Source: Anaerolineae bacterium (GTDB lineage Bacteria > Chloroflexota > Anaerolineae > Anaerolineales > UBA4823). Taken from it: a DNA stretch of 9,159 nucleotides. The notes beneath the pieces were generated by a model. The model searched no databases. It saw nothing but the letters and a program-made list of their open reading frames with translations, and was not told where the DNA came from. The stretch is from NCBI GenBank assembly GCA_030622805.1, contig JAUXFR010000030.1, positions 1 through 9,159 on the forward strand, read 5' to 3'. Below, in pieces: positions 1-5,523 of the stretch (the first letter of the stretch is position 1; each line of letters opens with the position of its first letter). Both the position numbers and the translations under genes were made by a program.

Positions 1-54
1 CGCAAACTGGAACCTTCAATAGCAGAAGAAGAACGCAGCACGTTGGGCACATAA
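1..54 (+). CDS. possible C-terminal tail of a gene entering from the left
   Basis: Reading frame 1 is open from the window edge to a TAA at 52-54 and would encode 17 residues ending in EEERSTLGT. The charged, helix-like composition would suit a protein tail. Frame 3 is also open, up to a stop near 99, so the assignment rests on little. No function can be inferred. The stop falls inside a small inverted repeat (48-65). Confidence is low because so few codons are visible. Confidence 0.25.
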   Translation, partial: RKLEPSIAEEERSTLGT

Positions 55-65
55 ATAATTATGTG
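48..65. repeat. short AT-rich inverted repeat
   Basis: CACATAA (48-54) and TTATGTG (59-65) form a perfect 7-bp stem around a 4-base loop. It lies between the possible gene tail at 1-54 and the 3' end of the pncC-like gene (stop at 102-104). Neither side has a T-tract, so it is a poor intrinsic terminator. It could be a weak 3'-end structure or a binding palindrome. Confidence 0.3.
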
Positions 66-101
66 AGTGCGTACATTAGTGATAGCATCCACAATTAAGA
101 T

Positions 102-839
102 TTAAATATTTCCCCGTCCAGCAGTTGGTAATTTGATATACCAGCAAGAATCAGAACCAGCGAAAATGATTTCGAAGATACGATCGTCGGGCACCATAAC
201 CAGGAAATGGTGCCCTGTTTCGTCCTGCCAACTTCTCCCAGTCGAAACGATGGGATAAGTTTTGCCTTTCCACGAGAAATGAAGTGGTTTAATATCACCC
301 TGGTTATCAAACCGCGCGCTGACTTCTAAAGGCTCTATTGAATTTTGATGGTATTCATCATATTTTTTCAGTTGATCCAACAGCAGTTCTAATGCCTGCT
401 GGGCGGTCTGTTCTTTAATTTCAGCTCTGGTGCCTTCCCAGAAATTGCACCAGGCTTTCTCGAAATTTGCTGTACTGATCCCGATCCAGGTTGTACCGAC
501 CGGTTTTTCAGGCGTACCGCCACCCGGTCCAGCTATTCCGCTTACGGAGACTGCAATATTGACCGCAAGAGATAGGCGTACGCCTCTTGCCATTTCAATG
601 ACTGTTTCTTCGCTGACAGCCCCGTACTTATCCAATGTTTCATTGCGAACCCCAAGCAAGCTGATTTTGGCTTGATTCGCGTAAGGCGTGATCCCAGCAA
701 CAAAATAATCTGATGAACCTGGCACATTCGTGATGCGATGACTGATCAATCCCCCGGTGCAGGATTCTGCTACCGCCAGACGCAGGCCTTTCTGTCGAAG
801 AATTTCACCGATTTGGAATTCGATAGATTTTTCAAGCAT
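102..839 (-). CDS. pncC: PncC/CinA C-terminal-domain nicotinamide-nucleotide amidase with extra C-terminal domain
   Basis: Predicted cytoplasmic enzyme of 245 residues. The CinA C-terminal family deamidates nicotinamide mononucleotide to nicotinic acid mononucleotide in the pyridine nucleotide cycle. Residues 1-160 match the family: the AESCTGG active-site motif at 24-30, YANQAK at 53-58, and a glycine-rich SGIAGPGGGTPEKPVGTT stretch at 100-117. Stand-alone PncC proteins are about 160 residues, so residues 165-245 are an addition. This part is beta-rich with conserved-looking RFD, FSWKGKTYPI, GRSW and FLVMVP elements, and it resembles small DUF6504-type modules (from memory, unchecked). The frame stays open for 77 more codons upstream to 1070. 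I chose ATG 837-839 because the family alignment begins there, and because a TTAACC-17-TATAAT promoter puts its start site at this ATG. No Shine-Dalgarno is visible. The CinA N-terminal molybdopterin-like domain is absent. Confidence 0.88.
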   Translation of the reverse strand: MLEKSIEFQIGEILRQKGLRLAVAESCTGGLISHRITNVPGSSDYFVAGITPYANQAKISLLGVRNETLDKYGAVSEETVIEMARGVRLSLAVNIAVSVSGIAGPGGGTPEKPVGTTWIGISTANFEKAWCNFWEGTRAEIKEQTAQQALELLLDQLKKYDEYHQNSIEPLEVSARFDNQGDIKPLHFSWKGKTYPIVSTGRSWQDETGHHFLVMVPDDRIFEIIFAGSDSCWYIKLPTAGRGNI

Positions 840-845
840 GAAGTG

Positions 846-874
846 ATTATACAATGGTTCAAACCAGGGGTTAA
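846..874 (-). promoter_or_regulatory. pncC promoter, predicted leaderless start
   Basis: On the minus strand a consensus TATAAT (846-851) follows a TTAACC -35 (869-874) with a 17-base spacer. Six bases separate the -10 box from the ATG at 839, so transcription should start at or next to the A of the start codon, giving a leaderless mRNA. The G-rich tandem repeat begins immediately upstream of the -35. Confidence 0.65.
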
Positions 875-934
875 GGGGCAGGGGATAGGGGGCAAGGGAT
901 AGGGGACAGGGGATAGGGGGCAAGGGATAGAGGA
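867..934. repeat. G-rich 28-bp tandem repeat with G-quadruplex potential
   Basis: Two adjacent 28-bp copies, 879-906 and 907-934, differ at a single position (G903 versus A931). Each is made of runs of three to five G separated by short ATA, CAA or ACA linkers. A degenerate G-rich lead-in (GGGG at 867-870 and 875-878) precedes them. The plus strand thus has nine runs of at least three G within 60 bases, all with loops of four bases or fewer, which meets the usual G-quadruplex pattern. It lies between divergent pncC and uvrC, next to the pncC -35. Similar G-rich short repeats are known from cyanobacterial and other intergenic regions. Confidence 0.85.
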
Positions 935-1043
935 CGACACAGCCATTTCCCTTTATCCAAATACGTCCTGGGTGGGAAAATAACTGCCAGATGACTGGAA
1001 TAGATATTTCTGATATGGTTTTTAAAAATCTACCTTGTGGACG

Positions 1044-1052
1044 TGCTAAAAT
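1044..1052 (+). promoter_or_regulatory. uvrC extended -10 promoter element
   Basis: TGC-TAAAAT is an extended -10 (TGN plus a five-of-six hexamer, 1047-1052). No good -35 is seen 16-18 bases upstream, which is common when a TGN extension is present. Eight bases separate the -10 from the ATG at 1061, so the uvrC mRNA is predicted to have almost no 5' leader. Confidence 0.5.
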
Positions 1053-1060
1053 AAATTGGT

Positions 1061-2923
1061 ATGGTAGCAACTGAACACCTTAAGGGAATTCTGGATAATC
1101 TGCCATCCAAACCCGGCTGTTATTTAATGAAGGATGAGGATGGAAAGGTTATCTATGTGGGAAAAGCAGTCAATCTGCGGAACCGGGTGCGGTCGTATTT
1201 CCACACCAGCGCGCAGAAGAACAAGCGAACCAGGCAGATGGTGGGCAGAATTTCAGATCTAGAATGGATTGTGGTCGGTTCGGAGCTCGAAGCTTTGATC
1301 TTGGAGATGAACCTTATAAAGAAATATCGACCACATTTCAATGTCCGTTTAAAAGATGATAAACGATATCCTTACATTAAGGTTCACTGGAACGAAGATT
1401 TCCCCAAAGTAACGGTCACCCGGCGAATGATACAGGACGGATCACGCTATTTTGGTCCGTATACCAGCGTGTGGGCTGTTCACCAGACCTTAGATATCCT
1501 AAGGAAAATCTTTCCATACCTGACCTGCGATAGAGAGATCACAGGTCATGATGCGCGGGCGTGCCTGTATTATGATATTAAGCTGTGCAGTGCACCCTGT
1601 CTTGGAAAAGTTGATCGTACCACCTATCGTCTGATGATCGAAGATCTGTGCAATTTTCTGCTTGGACGGACAGATCCAATCGTCTCCAGAATGCGGCTGG
1701 AGATGACACGAGCGGCTGAAGAACTGCAATATGAACATGCCGCCACTCTTCGGGATCAGATTCGTGCAATTGAGAACGTTGTTGAGCGGCAAAAAGTTGT
1801 GTCCAGTGATTATGTCGATTCGGATGTGATCGCCCTGGCGCGCGAGGATGGTGATGCATGTGTGCAGGTGTTCTTTGTGAGGAGTGGTAAACTGATCGGT
1901 CGTGATTACTTCTTGCTGGAGGGGGCAGAAGAGTCGAGCGATCAGGGCGTGCTGTCTGAATTTATTAAACAATTTTATGACAAGGCATCCGTCATTCCTG
2001 CCCAGGTCTTGCTGCCTTACGATGTTGAAGAAGCCCAAATTATCCGGCAATGGCTCTCCCAGAAGAGCGGAAATGATCTGGTGGAAATTATTGTTCCGCA
2101 TGATGGACTTCAGCAGGATTTGGTACAAATGGCCGCTGAGAACGCTGTTGATACTTTGCAGGCACTGCGCGCTCAATGGCAGGCTGACAGCCACAAGCAG
2201 GAGCAAGCCCTGGCTGAAGTCCAGTCTGCGCTAGAATTAGATAATCCCTTAAACCGGATCGAGTGCTATGATATCTCCAACACACAGGGAACAGCAGCGG
2301 TTGGCAGCATGGTAGTTTTTGCGCAGGGTGTGCCAAAAAAGAAATTCTACAGACGTTTTAATATCCGCAGTGTAGATGGACCGGATGACTTTGCCAGTAT
2401 GGAAGAAGTGCTGACTCGCCGGTTTAATCGGTGGAAGGCTGCACATGAGATCGCAGACGCACCTGGGAAGAAAGTCGACCAATCCTTTGCGATGCTGCCA
2501 GATCTGCTAATTGTTGATGGCGGTAAAGGGCAGCTGAGCCGTGCGGTACGGGTGCTCGAAAAATATGACCTTAGAGACAAAGTGCCGGTTGTTGGTTTAG
2601 CAAAACAGAAAGAAGAGCTTTTTGTTGCCGATCGTACAAGCCCGATCCAGCTACCGGCCAGATCACAGGGTTTATACTTACTGCAAAGGATTCGTGATGA
2701 AGCGCATCGCTTTGCGATTACCTCTCATCGAAAACTTCGCACAAAGCAGGGTATTGCATCCCGTTTGGATGCGATACCAGGTATCGGACCGGCGCGCCGT
2801 ATAAGCCTGTTGGATCATTTCGGTTCCATCAATGATATCCAGGAGGCTTCGATTGAGGAGTTGGCTGCGGTTCGTGGAATCACGCCAAAACTAGCGAAGT
2901 CGATTAAATCACATCTGGCGTGA
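1061..2923 (+). CDS. uvrC: UvrABC system protein C (excision nuclease subunit)
   Basis: UvrC makes the 3' and 5' incisions around bulky DNA lesions after UvrB is loaded, in cytoplasmic nucleotide excision repair. At 620 residues it is the full family length. The N-terminal GIY-YIG nuclease spans about 14-93, with G19-C-Y21, Y32-V-G34, R40 and catalytic-type E82. Cysteines 156, 168, 176 and 180 have the CX11CX7CX3C spacing reported to bind a 4Fe-4S cluster in E. coli UvrC. The UVR helical hairpin that contacts UvrB is at about 206-241. The RNase H-like nuclease follows, with D404 (in YDISN), D486 (in VDGGKGQ) and H549 (in DEAHRF) as the expected DDH triad. Tandem helix-hairpin-helix motifs occupy 570-620. 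The ATG at 1061 fits the usual N-terminus (LDNLPSKPGCYLMKD); no Shine-Dalgarno is seen. It is divergent from pncC, and no strong terminator follows it. Confidence 0.98.
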   Translation: MVATEHLKGILDNLPSKPGCYLMKDEDGKVIYVGKAVNLRNRVRSYFHTSAQKNKRTRQMVGRISDLEWIVVGSELEALILEMNLIKKYRPHFNVRLKDDKRYPYIKVHWNEDFPKVTVTRRMIQDGSRYFGPYTSVWAVHQTLDILRKIFPYLTCDREITGHDARACLYYDIKLCSAPCLGKVDRTTYRLMIEDLCNFLLGRTDPIVSRMRLEMTRAAEELQYEHAATLRDQIRAIENVVERQKVVSSDYVDSDVIALAREDGDACVQVFFVRSGKLIGRDYFLLEGAEESSDQGVLSEFIKQFYDKASVIPAQVLLPYDVEEAQIIRQWLSQKSGNDLVEIIVPHDGLQQDLVQMAAENAVDTLQALRAQWQADSHKQEQALAEVQSALELDNPLNRIECYDISNTQGTAAVGSMVVFAQGVPKKKFYRRFNIRSVDGPDDFASMEEVLTRRFNRWKAAHEIADAPGKKVDQSFAMLPDLLIVDGGKGQLSRAVRVLEKYDLRDKVPVVGLAKQKEELFVADRTSPIQLPARSQGLYLLQRIRDEAHRFAITSHRKLRTKQGIASRLDAIPGIGPARRISLLDHFGSINDIQEASIEELAAVRGITPKLAKSIKSHLA

Positions 2924-2941
2924 AAGAATGAAGGAATCGTT

Positions 2942-2965
2942 TATAATAAAGATATTCGATAGGAG
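2942..2965 (+). promoter_or_regulatory. promoter -10 and ribosome binding site of the small membrane-protein gene
   Basis: A consensus TATAAT at 2942-2947 lies 19 bases after the uvrC stop, and AGGAG at 2961-2965 lies seven bases before the ATG at 2973. No clear -35 is present; the region 17 bases upstream is inside the uvrC stop. The gene could be read both from this element and by read-through from uvrC. Confidence 0.5.
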
Positions 2966-2972
2966 TAGATTG

Positions 2973-3098
2973 ATGGCGAAGAAGAAAAAACAAATGTCCA
3001 AACGAGAAAAGCGTCACTTGCGCCTTCAGCAAGTCGTTTTTATTGCTTTCAGCGTAATCATTGTAATGGCGATGCTGCTCTCATTAATTGTCAAGTGA
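2973..3098 (+). CDS. very small single-pass membrane protein, unknown function
   Basis: A 41-residue open frame with a good Shine-Dalgarno (AGGAG, seven-base spacing) and its own TATAAT. The N-terminal half (1-20) is strongly basic, starting MAKKKKQMSKREKRHLR. Residues 21-40 are a continuous hydrophobic helix (VVFIAFSVIIVMAMLLSLIV) ending in K41. The positive-inside rule predicts an N-in, C-out single-pass inner-membrane protein with a cytoplasmic basic tail that could contact lipids, RNA or a partner. There is no signal peptidase site or lipobox. I recall similar Lys-rich one-helix proteins annotated only as hypothetical in Anaerolineae, but cannot verify it. It lies directly after uvrC and is convergent with the recombinase-like gene. 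Its length falls below usual gene-calling limits, so it may be missed in annotations. Confidence 0.75.
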   Translation: MAKKKKQMSKREKRHLRLQQVVFIAFSVIIVMAMLLSLIVK

Positions 3099-3099
3099 T

Positions 3100-3118
3100 A
3101 ATCTTGGATTACAAGATT
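3100..3118 (+). terminator. weak hairpin after the small membrane-protein gene
   Basis: AATCTTG (3100-3106) and CAAGATT (3112-3118) form a perfect 7-bp stem with the loop GATTA, starting two bases after the stop codon. Only three T residues follow, so termination would be weak. It sits in the 81-base space between convergent genes. A smaller AGGG/CCCT hairpin (3158-3172) lies nearer the opposing gene. Confidence 0.4.
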
Positions 3119-3179
3119 TCATTGATCTAATATATCACACCATGATGTACGATTAATAGGGAAGAAAACCCTGATTATA

Positions 3180-4091
3180 TTATTCCACTTGTTTGTCCAG
3201 GCGGTCCAATTTCATACGTAACTCACGCCATTGGATTTTCGAAACACCAAGTTTTTGACGGATCTTTTCTCGTTCCATGCCCGACTGCCAATCAATAAGC
3301 GCACAAGACCAGCGGCACATGTCGAAAGAGATATGTTTTCCGAGTTCCGTCTCTTCACTCAGATCCTCAAGCAGATACTCTAATCTTCGAGGTGACCACG
3401 GGAATAGTCGGTCATCTAAAGGGTACTGGCTCCTGTATTCCTGATAGGCTTCAACCCAAGATTCTGGAAGGGATATCTTGCGTTCTTTGTAGCGGTGCTG
3501 GGGGCTGGCATATCGTACGAAGAGCAGAGGCCCGCCGGGTGCTTCGAGGTCTATATGATTTGGGCTCAGTCCCAAACATTCACCTTTCTTGATCCCCGTG
3601 TTGATAAGCAGGGAGAAGAGCGTGTAGTACCGGGCATCCGGCTTAGCTGATCTGCGATAATCGATTGCCATGTCAAGTATGATATCGATCTCCTGTGGTG
3701 TGAGCACGGTTGGCAGTGGGCTGATGACGGAAATCTGGACAACCTTTTCAGCAGGGTCTAAGAGCAAGACGCCATTCTCGTGCAGCCAGCGGAAGAAAGC
3801 CTTGATGGATGTAATTCTGCGAGCCAGCGTTTTTGGGCTGCAGGGGACGCCGCGCCCGGTTTGCATCCATTCCAGAAAGTTATTCAAATCGGTTGTTGTT
3901 ATATCATTCAAGGTTTTATCGGGTGGCAGATAGGATGCAAGCAGACGTAGATCTGCAGTGAATGCTTTTACGGTATGTGGCGAGTAGCTCTGGTCGTTTA
4001 AGAAAATTTGCCAGGCATTGATAGTGGGAGTCAGGGAAGCAGCGGAAGAAATATGTGCCGTACTTGTGGATGGGTTATCTGCAGGGGACAT
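3180..4091 (-). CDS. tyrosine recombinase (XerC/XerD-like) homologue lacking most catalytic residues
   Basis: A 303-residue protein with the two-domain layout and length of Xer recombinases. Residues 22-105 form a SAM-like core-binding domain (SYSPHTVKAFTADLRLLASY, then SPKTLARRITSIKAFFRWL). Residues 128-300 resemble the catalytic domain. Aligned by eye to Xer proteins, the box I arginine of TGLR is K168 (TGIKKGE), the beta-hairpin lysine is retained (K202 in YKERKISLP), and the box II histidine of HxLR is D257. R260 is retained, the LGH histidine is V283, and the nucleophilic tyrosine position is R292. No tyrosine occurs after residue 239. It is therefore probably unable to cleave DNA and may act as a DNA-binding protein. 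The frame is intact with a GGAG Shine-Dalgarno (4098-4101) and a plausible promoter, which argues against random decay. No flanking repeats or att sites mark it as mobile. Confidence 0.82.
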   Translation of the reverse strand: MSPADNPSTSTAHISSAASLTPTINAWQIFLNDQSYSPHTVKAFTADLRLLASYLPPDKTLNDITTTDLNNFLEWMQTGRGVPCSPKTLARRITSIKAFFRWLHENGVLLLDPAEKVVQISVISPLPTVLTPQEIDIILDMAIDYRRSAKPDARYYTLFSLLINTGIKKGECLGLSPNHIDLEAPGGPLLFVRYASPQHRYKERKISLPESWVEAYQEYRSQYPLDDRLFPWSPRRLEYLLEDLSEETELGKHISFDMCRWSCALIDWQSGMEREKIRQKLGVSKIQWRELRMKLDRLDKQVE

Positions 4092-4148
4092 CAGGAACTC
4101 CAGTTAATTGCGGATAGATTATTCGTATAGACGTAATGTATTGGTAAT

Positions 4149-4177
4149 AGTGTATCTCAATATATCCGCTTTGTCAA
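4149..4177 (-). promoter_or_regulatory. promoter of the recombinase-like gene
   Basis: On the minus strand a perfect TTGACA (4172-4177) is followed after 17 bases by TACACT (4149-4154, four of six). Transcription would start near 4142, giving a leader of about 50 bases that carries the GGAG ribosome binding site at 4098-4101. Confidence 0.5.
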
Positions 4178-4305
4178 ATGCTCGTGGCTGCGTAAGGGTA
4201 GGGCTGAGGCGTGACAATGATCGGATTGAGACCACAAAGGTTCTTCTTAAGACGAAAAAATCTATTCGTATATTAATGGAATATGACATGATCTTGAACG
4301 CCAGA

Positions 4306-4314
4306 TGGTATAAT
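4306..4314 (+). promoter_or_regulatory. lipoprotein gene promoter (extended -10)
   Basis: TGG-TATAAT is a consensus -10 (4309-4314) with a TGN extension. The nearest -35-like hexamer, ATGACA at 4283-4288, is 20 bases away and probably too far to matter. The start would be near 4321, giving a leader of about 64 bases with a strong AGGAGG at 4374-4379. The rest of 4092-4384 shows no convincing gene or RNA. Confidence 0.55.
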
Positions 4315-4384
4315 TCCCTGATTGTTGGTCGGTGATGACCAATACTTAATTCAATAAATATCCTTCATTGATAGAGGAGGCCAT

Positions 4385-4810
4385 ATGAAACTAAGATGGG
4401 TTTTTGTACTTTCGGTGATTTTATTAATCGCGCTTGGTGCGTGCCAATCGTCAGATAGTGTTTCTACACCATCCGGAGAAGCGGGTGAAGAGTTAACCGC
4501 AGGGCAACCAGAAGGGACAGAGCTTCCATACCCGGCGCCAAATCCCGTTGAGCAATCCAATGATGCGTATCCAGATCCGCTCTATCCTGAGATCCTGGAT
4601 GGATCCGAAGCAACCTGGCAACAAGTTCAGGAGATGATCACCAACGGCGAAGTGAGGCAAATAACAATCCAGGGTGAATCAACGCGTGTCACTATGGGGC
4701 TAAAAGATGGTCGTTTGTTAATTGTGGTTGTCCCCTCTGTCAGTGACGTGAATAATTATATTTCATCCTGTGGTGAACCCTGTTTAACGATCATCATTAT
4801 CCAGGAGTAA
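4385..4810 (+). CDS. lipoprotein with a Tyr/Pro-rich linker and an FtsH-extracytoplasmic-like domain
   Basis: A 141-residue predicted lipoprotein. Residues 1-19 are a signal peptide and ALGAC puts the lipidated cysteine at C20. Residues 21-75 are a low-complexity Ser/Glu/Pro linker with YPAPNP and YPDPLYP repeats, typical of tethers on the outer face of the membrane. The folded part, about 76-125, follows the pattern of the N-terminal extracytoplasmic domain of FtsH: a helix (WQQVQEMITNGEV), a strand (RQITIQG), a strand pair with LKDGR, and VVVPS. No transmembrane helix, AAA module or protease module follows, so the similarity is to the sensor/docking part only. C129 and C133 (CGEPC) near the end could form a disulfide. 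The ATG is fixed by AGGAGG at 4374-4379. The gene has its own promoter and terminator, so it is probably monocistronic. Function unknown; the FtsH likeness is a by-eye judgement. Confidence 0.85.
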   Translation: MKLRWVFVLSVILLIALGACQSSDSVSTPSGEAGEELTAGQPEGTELPYPAPNPVEQSNDAYPDPLYPEILDGSEATWQQVQEMITNGEVRQITIQGESTRVTMGLKDGRLLIVVVPSVSDVNNYISSCGEPCLTIIIIQE

Positions 4811-4886
4811 TCGAAAAGAGACAATTCGAAAATATCCCCCCAACTCCCTGAGTTTTCTCGAGGAATTGTGTCGAATATCATTCATG

Positions 4887-4910
4887 CCCACCTCGCCGGG
4901 TGGGTTTTTT
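4887..4910 (+). terminator. intrinsic terminator of the lipoprotein gene
   Basis: CCCACC (4887-4892) pairs with GGTGGG (4899-4904), extendable by a T-G pair around a small CGCC loop, and is followed at once by six T residues (4905-4910). It is a strong plus-strand terminator 76 bases after the lipoprotein stop. Its T-tract overlaps the TAA stop of the convergent HD-domain gene. On the minus strand there is no T-tract after the hairpin, so it appears one-directional. Confidence 0.85.
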
Positions 4911-5478
4911 ATTGGTTCTGATCGCCAGACAAACCGAGCTCTGGCGCAATAGTCTGCATGGCGGAGATTACGTTTTCCACATGCTCCCAAAGATCAATCC
5001 CGAATTCTTCAGCGGCTTGAGCGATTTCGTCTCGATTGGCGCCGGCTGCGAATGATCGATCCTTCCATTTTTTCTTTACTGATTTAACTTTTAAGTCATG
5101 CAGCGACCGAGATGGTCGTACGAGAGCAATTGCAACGATCAAACCAGTGATCTCGTCGCAGGCAAATAATGCTTTCTCCATCAGGGTTTGCCTGGGGACG
5201 CCGGTATGGTCTGCGTGGCTTTGAATCGCTCGTACGATGTCTGTAGGAACCCCTCTTTCGCGCAGGATAGCTTCTCCCTCGCTCGGATGCTCTTCCAGTG
5301 TGGGATGGATCTCCCAATCGAAGTCGTGAAGCAAACCCGCCATTCCCCATATTTCTTCATCCTCGTTATATTCATGCGCATAGAATCGCATGCAGGCCTC
5401 AACGGCGAGCATGTGACGAATCAGGTTTTTGTTTTTTACATATTCGTGTACGATTTCGAGGGCTTGTTCACGGTTCAT
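4909..5478 (-). CDS. HD-domain phosphohydrolase family protein
   Basis: A predicted cytoplasmic metal-dependent phosphohydrolase of 189 residues. The HD superfamily pattern is visible: H22, the H51-D52 pair in GLLHDFDW, further histidines at 64 (EEHPSEGEA) and in SHADHTG (about 88-91), and D108 in FACDEITGL. These would coordinate one or two metal ions. The substrate cannot be told from sequence; HD proteins act on nucleotides, cyclic dinucleotides, RNA or other phosphates. The spacing fits the small HDIG-type single-domain group. An in-frame ATG six codons upstream (5496) exists, but AGGAG at 5484-5488, five bases before the ATG at 5478, decides for the shorter form. It lies 45 bases downstream of the SanA/YdcF-like gene on the same strand and is probably co-transcribed. 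Its stop lies within the opposing lipoprotein terminator's T-tract. Confidence 0.85.
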   Translation of the reverse strand: MNREQALEIVHEYVKNKNLIRHMLAVEACMRFYAHEYNEDEEIWGMAGLLHDFDWEIHPTLEEHPSEGEAILRERGVPTDIVRAIQSHADHTGVPRQTLMEKALFACDEITGLIVAIALVRPSRSLHDLKVKSVKKKWKDRSFAAGANRDEIAQAAEEFGIDLWEHVENVISAMQTIAPELGLSGDQNQ

Positions 5479-5523
5479 ATGAACTCCTGTTCTCACAATA
5501 GAGCATAGAGAATCTGATTTCGA

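Noticed and set aside
840..1070. 77-codon in-frame N-terminal extension of the pncC-like protein, overlapping the start of uvrC
   Set aside because: The extension is Pro/Leu low-complexity sequence produced by the G-rich repeat, has no family counterpart, overlaps uvrC, and the promoter points to a start at 839.
1499..2206. Long antisense open frame (235 codons) inside uvrC
   Set aside because: It lies wholly within the uvrC coding region opposite strongly conserved domains; the translation resembles no protein and no ribosome site was seen.
3180..4091. Recombinase-like gene as part of an integrated element
   Set aside because: No att-like repeats, tRNA, transposase or cargo genes flank it; neighbours are housekeeping or single hypothetical genes.
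4108..4335. 75-codon plus-strand frame between the recombinase-like gene and the lipoprotein gene
   Set aside because: No ribosome binding site, odd composition, and it spans both the minus-strand TTGACA promoter and the lipoprotein -10 box.
5479..5496. Longer start for the HD-domain protein at 5496
   Set aside because: AGGAG at 5484-5488 is correctly spaced only for the ATG at 5478, and would lie inside the longer reading frame.
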